A stretch of 64,000 nucleotides of DNA, from NCBI GenBank assembly GCA_022627495.1, contig JAKEGJ010000003.1:1-64000 (forward strand). The letters run 5' to 3'. A program made the translations under genes and the position numbers. Numbering within the stretch: position 1 is the first letter of the stretch; every line of letters begins with the position of its first letter. This document shows positions 36,649-45,241 of the stretch, piece after piece. Source of the stretch: Microcaldota archaeon (lineage in GTDB: Archaea; Micrarchaeota; Micrarchaeia; Anstonellales; Bilamarchaeaceae). Below the pieces are notes generated by a model. It was given only the letters and a program-made list of their open reading frames with translations, ran no database searches and was not told the DNA's origin.

Positions 36649-36733
36649 ATGGCTATACCTGGGACTGGATGTTTGCACTCCTCTTGTCCAGATGTGTTTT
36701 TATTTATTGCATCCGCACCCATTGCGTGATTGT

Positions 36734-37375
36734 GTGATTAAATCCGCCCTGATTCTCGCCCTGCCAATATTTTTCCTGCTTGTCGCCGGATGCGCCGGCC
36801 CCGGAGCCCCTCTATCCGACAATGCCACTTCGCCCCCCGCAAACAATTCTACGGCGCCCCCTGCCAATAATACGGCCGGCATCCCGAATCCGGCATCGCT
36901 TTTCTGCCTGGAGCGCAACGGCACGCTGGAAATGCGGACTGCTGCCGGAGGCGGCCAATACGGCGTCTGCTCGTTCGCGAACGGGGCCAGATGCGAGGAG
37001 TGGGCATACTACCGCGGCGAATGCACGCCCGAAGAGCCGAACTTCTGCCAGGCAGATTCTGACTGCGCCTGCGGAGTCCATGTATCCACGCGCGACTGCT
37101 TCTTGGGCCAAAAGGAGTTCGTCGACGAGACAGAGCAATGCCCCGACTTCTGCACCGGAATCGCTGCGCACCTCGAGACAAAATGCGTAAGCAACCGATG
37201 CAAGTCGCAGATGAAAGATTGGTGCACGAATTTTGGCGTCGATACATGCCCCGCTGACTGCGTTGTCTGCCCGCCTTGCGAGGTATGCAGCTCGATAAGC
37301 TGCCAGAGCGAGGAGTTCTGCGAATCCATAGGATTTGGACGGGACTGGTACAATACGACGGTCAATCCGAAATGA
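36734..37375 (+). CDS. Cysteine-rich lipoprotein
   Basis: GTG 36734 gives a signal peptide that ends in the lipobox LVAGC. A Pro/Asn/Thr-rich linker with sequons follows, then a domain with some twenty cysteines (CQADSDCACGVH, CVVCPPCEVCSSISC), similar in style to eight-cysteine-cluster proteins. Lipid attachment at the Cys and display on the cell surface are expected. Upstream codons in the frame (to 36629) overlap the divergent gene and are not favoured. Confidence 0.72.
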   Translation: MIKSALILALPIFFLLVAGCAGPGAPLSDNATSPPANNSTAPPANNTAGIPNPASLFCLERNGTLEMRTAAGGGQYGVCSFANGARCEEWAYYRGECTPEEPNFCQADSDCACGVHVSTRDCFLGQKEFVDETEQCPDFCTGIAAHLETKCVSNRCKSQMKDWCTNFGVDTCPADCVVCPPCEVCSSISCQSEEFCESIGFGRDWYNTTVNPK

Positions 37376-37384
37376 GCCGTGCCG

Positions 37385-38008
37385 TCATCGGGCAATCCTG
37401 CGCATGATCAGGAACGCGTTGAACCAGCACAGCGGAAGCCAGAGGGGAGTCCCGAACATGGCTGCGGAATACTGCCAGTTGCCTGCCATTATGCACGCGG
37501 TCTCCATGGCGGTGCCGAACAGCGCGGCAAACAGGCCGGCCCTGATTTCGGATGGGTGGTAGTATTTCACCGCGAACAGAAGGAGCGTAACGAAAACAAA
37601 ACCCGCAAGAACGCCGAGTTCCAATGGAAAGAATGCCGCAGTGACGAGCGTGCCGCCGAACGACATCGCAAGCGCCCTTTTCGAGAATCCGGGGACATGC
37701 GCATCCTGCGAGAACGCCTCCTCAAGCAGGACCACGCTCATGCCCCAGCCTACGGGGAGCCAGAGCGGCGCGAAAAGGAATCCAGCGTTATTGTAGCTCC
37801 ATGCTCCGAGCATGACCGCGATGTTCTCGCATGCGCCGCCGACCAGCATCGCTATCAAAAACATCCTGGCATTCTTCCATTTGTCTATTGCGAGGCATGC
37901 CAGCGCGGATATGGACATCAGAACGAGAAGGAGGGTCTCCTGGCCGTAGAACTGCATCATCAGCGCTGTTCCCGCCAGGAATAACGCGATTGCATATGCG
38001 GGCCGCAT
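37385..38008 (-). CDS. Multi-pass membrane protein with internal duplication
   Basis: The 207-aa product has about seven membrane helices. The motif E-(N/T)-(I/A)-x-x-M-x-G-x-W-x-Y...PLWLP occurs twice: CENIAVMLGAWSYNN...FAPLWLPVGW and METACIMAGNWQYSA...GTPLWLPLCW. This indicates an ancient two-fold repeat. No enzyme family recognised. It lies 4 bases from the end of the SGNH gene on the same strand, so these may be one operon with metG. Confidence 0.75.
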   Translation of the reverse strand: MRPAYAIALFLAGTALMMQFYGQETLLLVLMSISALACLAIDKWKNARMFLIAMLVGGACENIAVMLGAWSYNNAGFLFAPLWLPVGWGMSVVLLEEAFSQDAHVPGFSKRALAMSFGGTLVTAAFFPLELGVLAGFVFVTLLLFAVKYYHPSEIRAGLFAALFGTAMETACIMAGNWQYSAAMFGTPLWLPLCWFNAFLIMRRIAR

Positions 38009-38012
38009 CTAT

Positions 38013-38825
38013 TCAGCCACCTGCGGACATCGCCTGGTCAATCCTGTCCATGAATGCAGGCGTAATCCTGCCATAACCTGCCCGGTTCGGGTGCGAATCC
38101 TCGTAGGATGTCGCATATGCGGAATTCAGGCTGCCGCTTCCGTCAGCGAGCATTCCGTATAGGTCGAGCACGTAAACGCCGTCATGGGTTGCTGCGAAAT
38201 CCGCGAGCCACCTGTTATATTCCTGGTGGTTCTGCCGCAGGCCCGGCGTGGTGTCCCCCGGGACCTGAGGCAGTGCATTCCCGACTATCAGCTTCTTGTG
38301 CCGGTTAACGACCGCTTCGTTGTATATGTTCTGTATATACTGCTTGTCATCCGCAAGCATGTCCCCGTATTCGGTGCCGAAATCCACGAAACAGAGCTTG
38401 AAGAAGACGATGTCGTAATCGTATGCCCCAATGGCGCGGATGGCGCTGTCATCTATGTCAGGAGGATAGTCCATGTGCAGGTACCTGAACGTCTTCCCTT
38501 CGTACTCGCCGACATAGGATTCGTCCTCCTGCCATTCCAGGCCCATGTATTCGGACCAGCCGTATGCTACTGAGCGCCCGAGCATCAGAACATCGGTCTT
38601 CCCCCCGGTCTGGCCGGCCGTTCCGCCGCTGGTCACCGGCGCATCTTCTCCGTCCGCTGACGGACTGCCCCCGCCGGCGCCATCCGTCACGGACGGCTGC
38701 CCGTTTCCATCATCCTGCGGGCTGATGCCTGGCCCTGTTTCCGTACTCCCGCCCCCGTTCCCGCCCGGCATTGCGATGCAGCCGAATAGCATAATGGTTA
38801 ATGCAATCGCGATTGTAATTTTCAT
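38013..38825 (-). CDS. Lipoprotein with SGNH/GDSL hydrolase-like domain
   Basis: The signal peptide ends in a lipobox (MLFGC, Cys near 16). An 80-residue Gly/Ser/Pro-rich tether leads to the domain: LMLGRSVAYGW (Ser block), FKLCFVDFG, VGNALPQVPGD and DSHPNRAGYGR (Asp-x-His block). Such enzymes are esterases or deacetylases on lipids or glycans. The block III Asn is not obvious. The start overlaps the metG stop by 4 bases, an unusual pairing. Confidence 0.8.
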   Translation of the reverse strand: MKITIAIALTIMLFGCIAMPGGNGGGSTETGPGISPQDDGNGQPSVTDGAGGGSPSADGEDAPVTSGGTAGQTGGKTDVLMLGRSVAYGWSEYMGLEWQEDESYVGEYEGKTFRYLHMDYPPDIDDSAIRAIGAYDYDIVFFKLCFVDFGTEYGDMLADDKQYIQNIYNEAVVNRHKKLIVGNALPQVPGDTTPGLRQNHQEYNRWLADFAATHDGVYVLDLYGMLADGSGSLNSAYATSYEDSHPNRAGYGRITPAFMDRIDQAMSAGG

Positions 38826-41035
38826 CCCACGACCCCCTCGCGGATATTCTTCACGCGCAGTTCCTCGCCTATTGTGGCGAGCGGTTTCCCGTCGCAGACG
38901 ACTGCGAAGTCCTTGATTTCAATTTTGACCTTTCCGAATTCCTTGAACGTGATTGTCTTCTTCGGCCCGCTTTTCTCGCCCTTGCGGAGAACCTTCTGGC
39001 CGACCTGGCTCTGGGGGCAGAAAACGACCTCTACGGCATCCTGCTCTAGCCCGGCGCCCTTCCCGACCTTCTGCGGTACGTGCTCGCGCCCTTCGGCGGC
39101 GAGCAGCATGCCAGCGGATTCCACGCCGCGCAATTTCGCAGGGGCGAGGTTCTTGACGATGACGACCTTCTTCCCGACTAGCTCCTCTTCGAGGTAGTGC
39201 CCCGCAAGCCCGGATACAATCTGGCGGATGCCGTCGCCGAGCCTGACCTTTTCCACGAAAAGCTTCTCGGCATCCGGGTGCTTCTCGACGCTTTGGATTT
39301 CGCCGACTTCCAGGTCCAAATCCGCGAATGTGAACGTCTGCTCCCCGCCCTTCCCCGCGAATTTCGCCTTGAGGGCGTCTATTTCCTTCGGCTCGATTTT
39401 CCGAAAAAGCGCCTTCGGCTCCCCGAGCTTGTGCCCTACCGGAAGCGGCTTCCCGGTATCCCCCCATTTCGCCTGCGGCAGGTTGAGCTGGCGGAAAATC
39501 TCCGCGCCCGTGAATGGCAGGTACGGCTCGACAAGTATGGCAAGGTCGCGGACCTGCCGCACAAGCACCGACATGACCGCAGCTGCGCGTGTCCGGTTTC
39601 CCGCATCCAGCTCGGGCTTGTCCGTTGCCCTTACCAGCTCCCAGGGCTTATTGTCCTGGAAGTACTTGTTCGCATGCTTGGAGAGGGACATTATCCTGTG
39701 GATGCCGTCGCGGATTTTCACCTTCTCCAAATCGCTGGTGATTTCCCGCACTAGGGCATCCTGCTGCGCGAGGAACGCCTTGTCAGCGTCGTTCATCGCA
39801 TCCGCGTCCGGGACTGCCCCGCCAAAATTGTTCTTCATGAATACGAGCGTCCGGTTCACGAGGTTTCCCAAATTGGCCAGCAATTCGCTGTTGCTCTTGT
39901 CCGAGAAGTCGCCCCATGTGAAATCAGTGTCCGCGCTCTCGGGACGGTTCGAAAGGAGGTAATAGCGCCAGACGTCCGGGGCTATCCCCGAGTTCAGCGC
40001 ATCGTCCCCGAAAACTCCCGTATTGCGGGATTTCGAGAACTTGCCGCCTTCGTAGTTAAGGAATTCCGTCGTGCTGATGTGGTGGACGAGCGTCCAAGGC
40101 TGTTTCGTGCCCATCAGGGTCGATGGGAAAATCACCGCATGGAACGGGACGTTGTCCTTGCCTATGAAATTGTAGAGCCGCACGTCCAAATCCGTTGCCC
40201 CGAGCCACCATTCCTTCCACGCTTCGGTAAGGTTTGCGGTGATTGAGATATATCCTATCGGGGCCTCGAACCATACGTAAAAGACCTTGCTCTCATAGCC
40301 CGCAAGCGGGACCGGAACGCCCCACTTGAGGTCGCGCGTTATGCAGCGCTTCTTGAGGCCCTCGCGCAGCCACGAGCGGGCGATTTTCGTCGTGTTCTCG
40401 GACCATTCCCCCTTCACGGATGCGGAATCTACCCATTTTTCCAGCTCCGCCTCAATTCCGGGGAGGTTGATGAAGAGGTGTTTCGTCTTCCTTGCGACCG
40501 GCTTTGTCTTCGTGACCTTGCTCAAAGGGTTGATGAGCTCCCCCGGGTGCAGGAGCTTGCCGCACTTGTCGCACTGGTCCCCGCGTGCCCCCAGATACGA
40601 GCAATGGGGACACTCGCCCTCGATGTAGCGGTCAGCCAGGAACATCCCGGCTTTCTCATCATAGAGCTGCTCGACTTCGTCCTCCACTATGTGCCCGTTC
40701 CTGTGCAGGGCAAGGAAAATCTCCTGGGTGAGCTTCGTGTGCTTTTCCGTGGAGGTACGCCCGAAAATGTCGAAACTGATGCCGAGCCAGTCGTAGATGC
40801 CCTTGTGGATGGCATAGTATTTGTCGCAGATTTCCTTGGGCGTGACGCCCTCCTCCAGCGCCTTGATTTCCGTCGCCGTGCCGTATTCATCCGTCCCGCC
40901 AACGTAAATGCAGTCGTATCCGCGAGAGCGGCAGTATCTTGCGAATACGTCCGCGGAAAGCACGCACCCGATGATGTTGCCGAGGTGCGGCACGTTGTTC
41001 ACATAAGGCAGTGCCGAGGTGATGAGTATCTTCAT
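38822..41035 (-). CDS. metG: Methionyl-tRNA synthetase with C-terminal tRNA-binding domain
   Basis: From ATG 41035 the protein has 737 aa. PYVNNVPHLGNIIG (HLGN, class I HIGH type) is followed by a zinc-binding CPHC...CDKC knuckle and KFSKSRNTG (KMSKS equivalent). The last 110 residues are an EMAP-II/Trbp111-like OB fold (DLEVGEIQSVEKHPDAEKL). It makes Met-tRNA for initiation and elongation. The longer frame up to 41233 has no support: it lacks the family start and contains unlikely residues. Confidence 0.96.
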   Translation of the reverse strand: MKILITSALPYVNNVPHLGNIIGCVLSADVFARYCRSRGYDCIYVGGTDEYGTATEIKALEEGVTPKEICDKYYAIHKGIYDWLGISFDIFGRTSTEKHTKLTQEIFLALHRNGHIVEDEVEQLYDEKAGMFLADRYIEGECPHCSYLGARGDQCDKCGKLLHPGELINPLSKVTKTKPVARKTKHLFINLPGIEAELEKWVDSASVKGEWSENTTKIARSWLREGLKKRCITRDLKWGVPVPLAGYESKVFYVWFEAPIGYISITANLTEAWKEWWLGATDLDVRLYNFIGKDNVPFHAVIFPSTLMGTKQPWTLVHHISTTEFLNYEGGKFSKSRNTGVFGDDALNSGIAPDVWRYYLLSNRPESADTDFTWGDFSDKSNSELLANLGNLVNRTLVFMKNNFGGAVPDADAMNDADKAFLAQQDALVREITSDLEKVKIRDGIHRIMSLSKHANKYFQDNKPWELVRATDKPELDAGNRTRAAAVMSVLVRQVRDLAILVEPYLPFTGAEIFRQLNLPQAKWGDTGKPLPVGHKLGEPKALFRKIEPKEIDALKAKFAGKGGEQTFTFADLDLEVGEIQSVEKHPDAEKLFVEKVRLGDGIRQIVSGLAGHYLEEELVGKKVVIVKNLAPAKLRGVESAGMLLAAEGREHVPQKVGKGAGLEQDAVEVVFCPQSQVGQKVLRKGEKSGPKKTITFKEFGKVKIEIKDFAVVCDGKPLATIGEELRVKNIREGVVG

Positions 41036-41111
41036 AGGACCAAACTCCCAAAATATTCCGGATGGGATATTGGGGAGAATGGTTTTAATGTGTGTTTTTA
41101 CCGGCCAACAA

Positions 41112-41840
41112 TCATTTGGAGGAATGTATCTCGCGCCAATTGTCCGGCGGGAATTCGGCGAGGATGGTGATTGGTATGGCCCATGCAATGTTCTCCGCGT
41201 CCTTGTGGGGGAGGATGCATGTCGGCACGCCAATCAAATCGCCGCTTGAGAGCTCAAAGAGCCCGCCGCCGCTGTTGCCCGCGCTGACTGCCGCGTCGGT
41301 CTGTATCATCTCGTATATCAGGCCGGACCTGGTCTTCATGTTCACGAAATTGGACACTATGCCTTTCGACACCGTGTTCTCCAGGCCGTGCGGCGAGCCT
41401 ATGACAAGGACATCCGCGCCCAGGGGCGGCTTCGCACCGCCGAACTCCACCGGCGGCCCAAGCCTCTTGCCCAGCGTCACGAGGGCCAGATCCAGCCGCT
41501 TCGGAGCGACCAGCACCCGCTGCACCTTGACAACCTTGCTGTCGCATTTGGCCTCCATATTCGCGGCCGCCGTGCCTTTCGAGCTGGGGTCCACGACGTG
41601 CCTGTTCGTAAGGATGAGCGCGCCGTCCCTGTTGCTGAATATTATCACGCCGGAGCCCTGGCAGGAGCGGTTCCGGATGAGGACGACGCTTTGGAGGAGC
41701 CCGTCAATGAGGTCTATCCTCTTCCTCTCGCACTGGCAGCGGCCGTCCTGGCCGCCCTTGCCGAGCGAGGCGCGCATGAAGGCGTCCACCGGGTCTGCCT
41801 TAGGGCACTCCACCGCCCTGCCCCGCTCAAGCCTCTTCAT
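41112..41840 (-). CDS. Trypsin-like serine protease, second of a tandem pair
   Basis: The 242-aa protein has an HtrA/DegP-like S1 domain: TNRHVVD (His), RLDLALVTLG (Asp) and AVSAGNSGGGLF (Ser). No PDZ domain. ATG 41840 is chosen, 4 bases after the stop of the first protease; earlier in-frame ATGs (41870, 41888) would overlap it. No signal peptide is visible in this form, so its location is unclear, unlike its paralogue. Confidence 0.85.
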   Translation of the reverse strand: MKRLERGRAVECPKADPVDAFMRASLGKGGQDGRCQCERKRIDLIDGLLQSVVLIRNRSCQGSGVIIFSNRDGALILTNRHVVDPSSKGTAAANMEAKCDSKVVKVQRVLVAPKRLDLALVTLGKRLGPPVEFGGAKPPLGADVLVIGSPHGLENTVSKGIVSNFVNMKTRSGLIYEMIQTDAAVSAGNSGGGLFELSSGDLIGVPTCILPHKDAENIAWAIPITILAEFPPDNWREIHSSK

Positions 41841-41844
41841 ATCA

Positions 41845-42789
41845 TCAGCCCCCGCCTCCTGCTGCGCCATCAGCCGCAAGGGCTGCACCCGCTGTCAGCG
41901 GAATTTCGGTCCAGGCCCCAAGTTGCGAGTTTTGGACCAGGGTTATCGGCAGGGCGTAGCCCATGCCCTCCGCGTATCCCGTGCCCAGCCTGAGCTTGAA
42001 TGTCGCGATGCCAAGGAGCTCGCCGTTTGCGAGGAACACCCCGCCGCCGCTGTTGCCCCCGTTTATCGCCGCATCCGTCTGTATGGCATCGAACGCAAGC
42101 CCCCCATCGCTTTCGTTGGGGACGTAGTTGGACACGATGCCCCGGCTCACGCTGTCCTCGACACCCAGCGGATTGCCTACGACAAGCACCCTCGCGCCGA
42201 CACGCGGCATCCCATGCGACACTGCCGCCTGGGGCCCTATATCGCCCTGCACGAAAACAAGGGCAAGGTCCAGCTCCTGCGGGGCCAGGAGGACGCGCAC
42301 GGGCCGCACAATCACCCCGTCGTTCCTTATCGTGATGTTCGGGGCGCCGACCACATTCCCGTCCCTGCGCGCATTCGCCTCGACAACGTGGCGGTTCGTC
42401 AGGATGGCCGTCTCGCCGCCGCAGCTATATAGAATTACTCCGGAGCCGAGGGCCTCGTCGCTTCGTATCAGGACCGTGCTCCTGCGGAGCGTGCCGATTA
42501 TCTCCTGCATCCTCCTCTCGTCGACCGCATTGTCGTCCACGCGCGGGCCGGGGTTCCGCTCGCCAATTATGGGATTGCGGTTCCTGCATTCGCGGTCCAC
42601 AGCAGAAATCGGGTTTCCGGGCCTGGGGTTCTGGATTCCGGCACAGGAGCTGATTAGGGGCTCCACGGCAAGCAGGGCGGCCAACGCCGCCACGTATGCT
42701 CCCCTGCGCAACCTTCCCTCTCTCTTCAACGCCTTGCCAGCTTCGCACGCATCCTTATGCAGAGCGGAGCAGGTCTTTGAGGCAACCAT
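41845..42789 (-). CDS. Trypsin-like serine protease with signal or lipobox, first of a tandem pair
   Basis: From ATG 42789 (GGGTGAT upstream) the product has 314 aa. An N-terminal basic stretch precedes a hydrophobic helix (YVAALAALLAVEPLISSC) that may end in a lipobox Cys. The S1 domain has TNRHVVE (His), ELDLALVFVQG (Asp) and AINGGNSGGGVF (Ser). It is clearly paralogous to the downstream protease. It would act on the outer side of the membrane, probably in quality control. Confidence 0.87.
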   Translation of the reverse strand: MVASKTCSALHKDACEAGKALKREGRLRRGAYVAALAALLAVEPLISSCAGIQNPRPGNPISAVDRECRNRNPIIGERNPGPRVDDNAVDERRMQEIIGTLRRSTVLIRSDEALGSGVILYSCGGETAILTNRHVVEANARRDGNVVGAPNITIRNDGVIVRPVRVLLAPQELDLALVFVQGDIGPQAAVSHGMPRVGARVLVVGNPLGVEDSVSRGIVSNYVPNESDGGLAFDAIQTDAAINGGNSGGGVFLANGELLGIATFKLRLGTGYAEGMGYALPITLVQNSQLGAWTEIPLTAGAALAADGAAGGGG

Positions 42790-42911
42790 ACGATCACCCT
42801 CATGCTCCACCTCCCATCAAACATGCATTGGAGAATCCGTCGTGATATAATAAATATGATATTAAAAACTCGGAAATAACGCAGGAAAAGCCGGGAAAAC
42901 CTGCCGGTCGT

Positions 42912-43208
42912 TCAAACAGTCCGCGTGCTTACGTCGTGCGATTGTGCGGGCTTGCTGGATTTCACAACTGTCTGCAACCCCTCCCCCTGCACCTCCGCAT
43001 TGGCAAACGGCTCGCGCTCGCCCCTTGCGTATGTTTCGAAAACGCTCTCCTTCCCGCCAAGCTCCTCCTTGGTCCATGGCCGGTTGACATACTTCCTTGC
43101 CAGGGCCGGGTTCAGGCCAATCTTTTCCGGAACGTATGGCTTGGGCGTGTTGTCCGTCTTTTTCGTTTCCGCATTCAGCTTCTTCAAAACCTCCAGGCAA
43201 TGCACCAT
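42912..43208 (-). CDS. Small hypothetical protein
   Basis: ATG 43208 has GAGGTG 7 bases upstream, and TATA-like sequence (43247-43260) lies further up. The 98-aa soluble product is charged, with RKYVNRPWTKEELGGKESVFETYARGERE in its centre. No motif recognised. A longer frame on the same strand (42862-43218) is a shadow in another frame without a site of its own. Confidence 0.6.
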   Translation of the reverse strand: MVHCLEVLKKLNAETKKTDNTPKPYVPEKIGLNPALARKYVNRPWTKEELGGKESVFETYARGEREPFANAEVQGEGLQTVVKSSKPAQSHDVSTRTV

Positions 43209-43268
43209 TCAAGAACACCTCTGGAATAGCTTTAAATGTATTCCCATATTTATATATTTTTGGTAAAT

Positions 43269-43286
43269 ATATTCTTATAAGAATAT
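43269..43286. promoter_or_regulatory. 18-bp perfect palindrome, candidate operator
   Basis: ATATTCTTATAAGAATAT reads identically on both strands. It contains a TATA-like TTATAA and ends 43 bases before the start of the HTH-CBS regulator, so it is well placed for autoregulation of that gene or control of the divergent gene. Confidence 0.5.
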
Positions 43287-43329
43287 TTAACGACGTTTAG
43301 GTGGAAAATATAATCCGGAGGCGTATCTC

Positions 43330-43875
43330 ATGCACGATGTTGAACGGATTGGGAAGATGAGGCGGCAGCTCAGCCTGACGCAGAAGCAGCTCGCCACACT
43401 GGCCGGCGTGTCGCAGTCTTTGATTGCGAAAATCGAATCGGGAAAGATTGACCCGGCGTATTCGAAAGTGATGCAGATTATCGGCGCCCTTGAAGCGGAG
43501 CAGAATCGGGGAAAAAAGACAGTCGCGCAGATAATGTCCCCGCATATCGCTTCCGTCGCTCCGTCGGATAAGCTCCAGAAGGCCATATCCATCATGAAGG
43601 AGAAGGACATCTCCCAGCTTCCAGTCTTATCTGAAGGCAATTGCGTGGGGAGCCTCTCGGACGGGATGATAGTCGACGTCATCGCGAGCCGAGGCGAGGA
43701 TTTAAGGAAAATTCTTGTCGGCGAGGTGATGGCCGAGAGCTACCCGGTGCTTCCCGCAGGATCGCTTGTCGATGTCGCGATTGGGCTCCTGCACCATTAC
43801 CGCGCTGTCCTGGTGGAAAAGAACGGGAAGTTCGCTGGCATCCTTACCCGCGCGGACGTATTCAAGGCTATTTAG
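43330..43875 (+). CDS. HTH (XRE-type) transcriptional regulator with two CBS domains
   Basis: Residues 1-55 form an XRE-type helix-turn-helix (LTQKQLATLAGVSQSLIAKIESG). CBS 1 covers about 62-115 (VAQIMSPHIASV...LSDGMIVDV) and CBS 2 about 125-180 (VGEVMAESYPVLP...GILTRADVFKAI). It would sense adenine nucleotides and bind DNA. The ribosome-binding site is GGAGGCG. An 18-bp palindrome lies just upstream. Effector and targets are unknown; such archaeal proteins are common. Confidence 0.92.
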   Translation: MHDVERIGKMRRQLSLTQKQLATLAGVSQSLIAKIESGKIDPAYSKVMQIIGALEAEQNRGKKTVAQIMSPHIASVAPSDKLQKAISIMKEKDISQLPVLSEGNCVGSLSDGMIVDVIASRGEDLRKILVGEVMAESYPVLPAGSLVDVAIGLLHHYRAVLVEKNGKFAGILTRADVFKAI

Positions 43876-43987
43876 CCTTTTCTTTTTCCGATTCGATGAA
43901 CAATCCGGGCACATCAAGCATGCCTTCCATGGCATGCCCGGGCTTATAGCTGCCGGTTATTAAATCCGTTTTTCCATATTCCACCCG

Positions 43988-45175
43988 ATGCTTTCTTATC
44001 TTTCAAATACGCCTGGGATTGGCGGGGCGATAAAATCCGTCCCCGAAGACTTCCTGGTCGAGGAAATCTCGCCCAATGGCGATGTCTACGAACTTGGCAC
44101 GCAGGTCCAGCACCCATCTGAAACCGGCCCTTACACGCATTTCATCCTCCAGAAGAACAACTGGTCGACCAATTCAGCCATAAGCGAAATCTCTAAGCGC
44201 CTGCGCACGAATGAGCGGAACTTCAACTTTGCAGGCTCGAAGGACAAACTCGCAATCACGACCCAAATTGCGTCAGTCCGGAGCGATTTCCGCGATGCAC
44301 TCCTTTCCCTCAGAATAAAGGACATTTCTATAAACGGGGCGTGGGGAGCGCAGGACCGTGTCCAGCTGGGCGACCTGCTCGGCAACCGCTTCACCATACG
44401 CGTCCGTGACGCATGTGATGGGGCTGCGGATACGGTCGCTGCCATTGCGGGCGAGCTGGACGGCCGGTTCCCCAACTACTTCGGGGAACAGAGGTTCGGC
44501 TCAAGCAGGCGCAACACGCACCTGGTTGGGGAGAAACTCCTGAAGGGCGAACTGGAGGGCGCCCTCCTGATGTACCTATGCGACAGCGAAGGGGAAACCC
44601 ATCAGGAAGCGACGCTCGCCCGCAAGGAACTGCAAGAGACACGCGATTGGGCGCGGGCCCTCAACTCCTTCCCCAAGCACCTGCGCCTTGAGCGCTCGAT
44701 GCTGGCGCATCTTGCAAGGAAGCCCGATGATTATGCCGGCGCTCTCCGGAGCCTTCCCCGCAATATCCTCCTTATGTTCATCCATGCCTTCCAGTCTGAT
44801 TTGTTCAACCGCCTGCTCTCGGACCGCATCAGGGAAGGCCCGCTGGAGCTGGAAGCGGGCGAATATTTCTGCGGCGAAACGTTCGGCTTCCCGGATTTGA
44901 ACAAGACCGAAGGCGAAGGGTGGATTTCTGCCCGGCTTATCGGTTACAACACGCCCCTTAATCCGCGCGAGAAAGAGCTGTTCGGCTCCCTAAGCATACA
45001 GAAGGATGCGTTCCGCATGAAGGCAATCCCTGAAATCGCGTCAAAGGGCGCCTACCGGACGCTTCTTGCCCCATTGAAGGATTTTAAATTTCTCGCCGAT
45101 ACCACAACGTTCTCATTCGCATTGCCTTCCGGCTCCTATGCCACTATGGCGATGCGCGAGTTCATGGACGGATAG
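43988..45175 (+). CDS. truD: tRNA pseudouridine synthase TruD
   Basis: The 395-aa protein has NFAGSKDKLAITTQ with the catalytic Asp86, then NYFGEQRFG and a C-terminal core typical of TruD. The inserted TRUD domain lies in the middle. It makes pseudouridine 13 in tRNA. The start MLSYLSNTPGIGG and SVPEDFLVEEIS are family-typical. Confidence 0.94.
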   Translation: MLSYLSNTPGIGGAIKSVPEDFLVEEISPNGDVYELGTQVQHPSETGPYTHFILQKNNWSTNSAISEISKRLRTNERNFNFAGSKDKLAITTQIASVRSDFRDALLSLRIKDISINGAWGAQDRVQLGDLLGNRFTIRVRDACDGAADTVAAIAGELDGRFPNYFGEQRFGSSRRNTHLVGEKLLKGELEGALLMYLCDSEGETHQEATLARKELQETRDWARALNSFPKHLRLERSMLAHLARKPDDYAGALRSLPRNILLMFIHAFQSDLFNRLLSDRIREGPLELEAGEYFCGETFGFPDLNKTEGEGWISARLIGYNTPLNPREKELFGSLSIQKDAFRMKAIPEIASKGAYRTLLAPLKDFKFLADTTTFSFALPSGSYATMAMREFMDG

Positions 45176-45241
45176 AACATTATTTTAATGCTCCATGTGA
45201 CGCCATATAGAGCGGCGGGTGCGCCTGCTACGGGTGTCGTT

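Noticed and set aside
41036-41233. 66-residue N-terminal extension of MetRS
   Set aside because: The added residues are Arg/Pro/Ser-rich and unlike the family. ATG 41035 puts the HLGN motif at the usual distance from the N-terminus.
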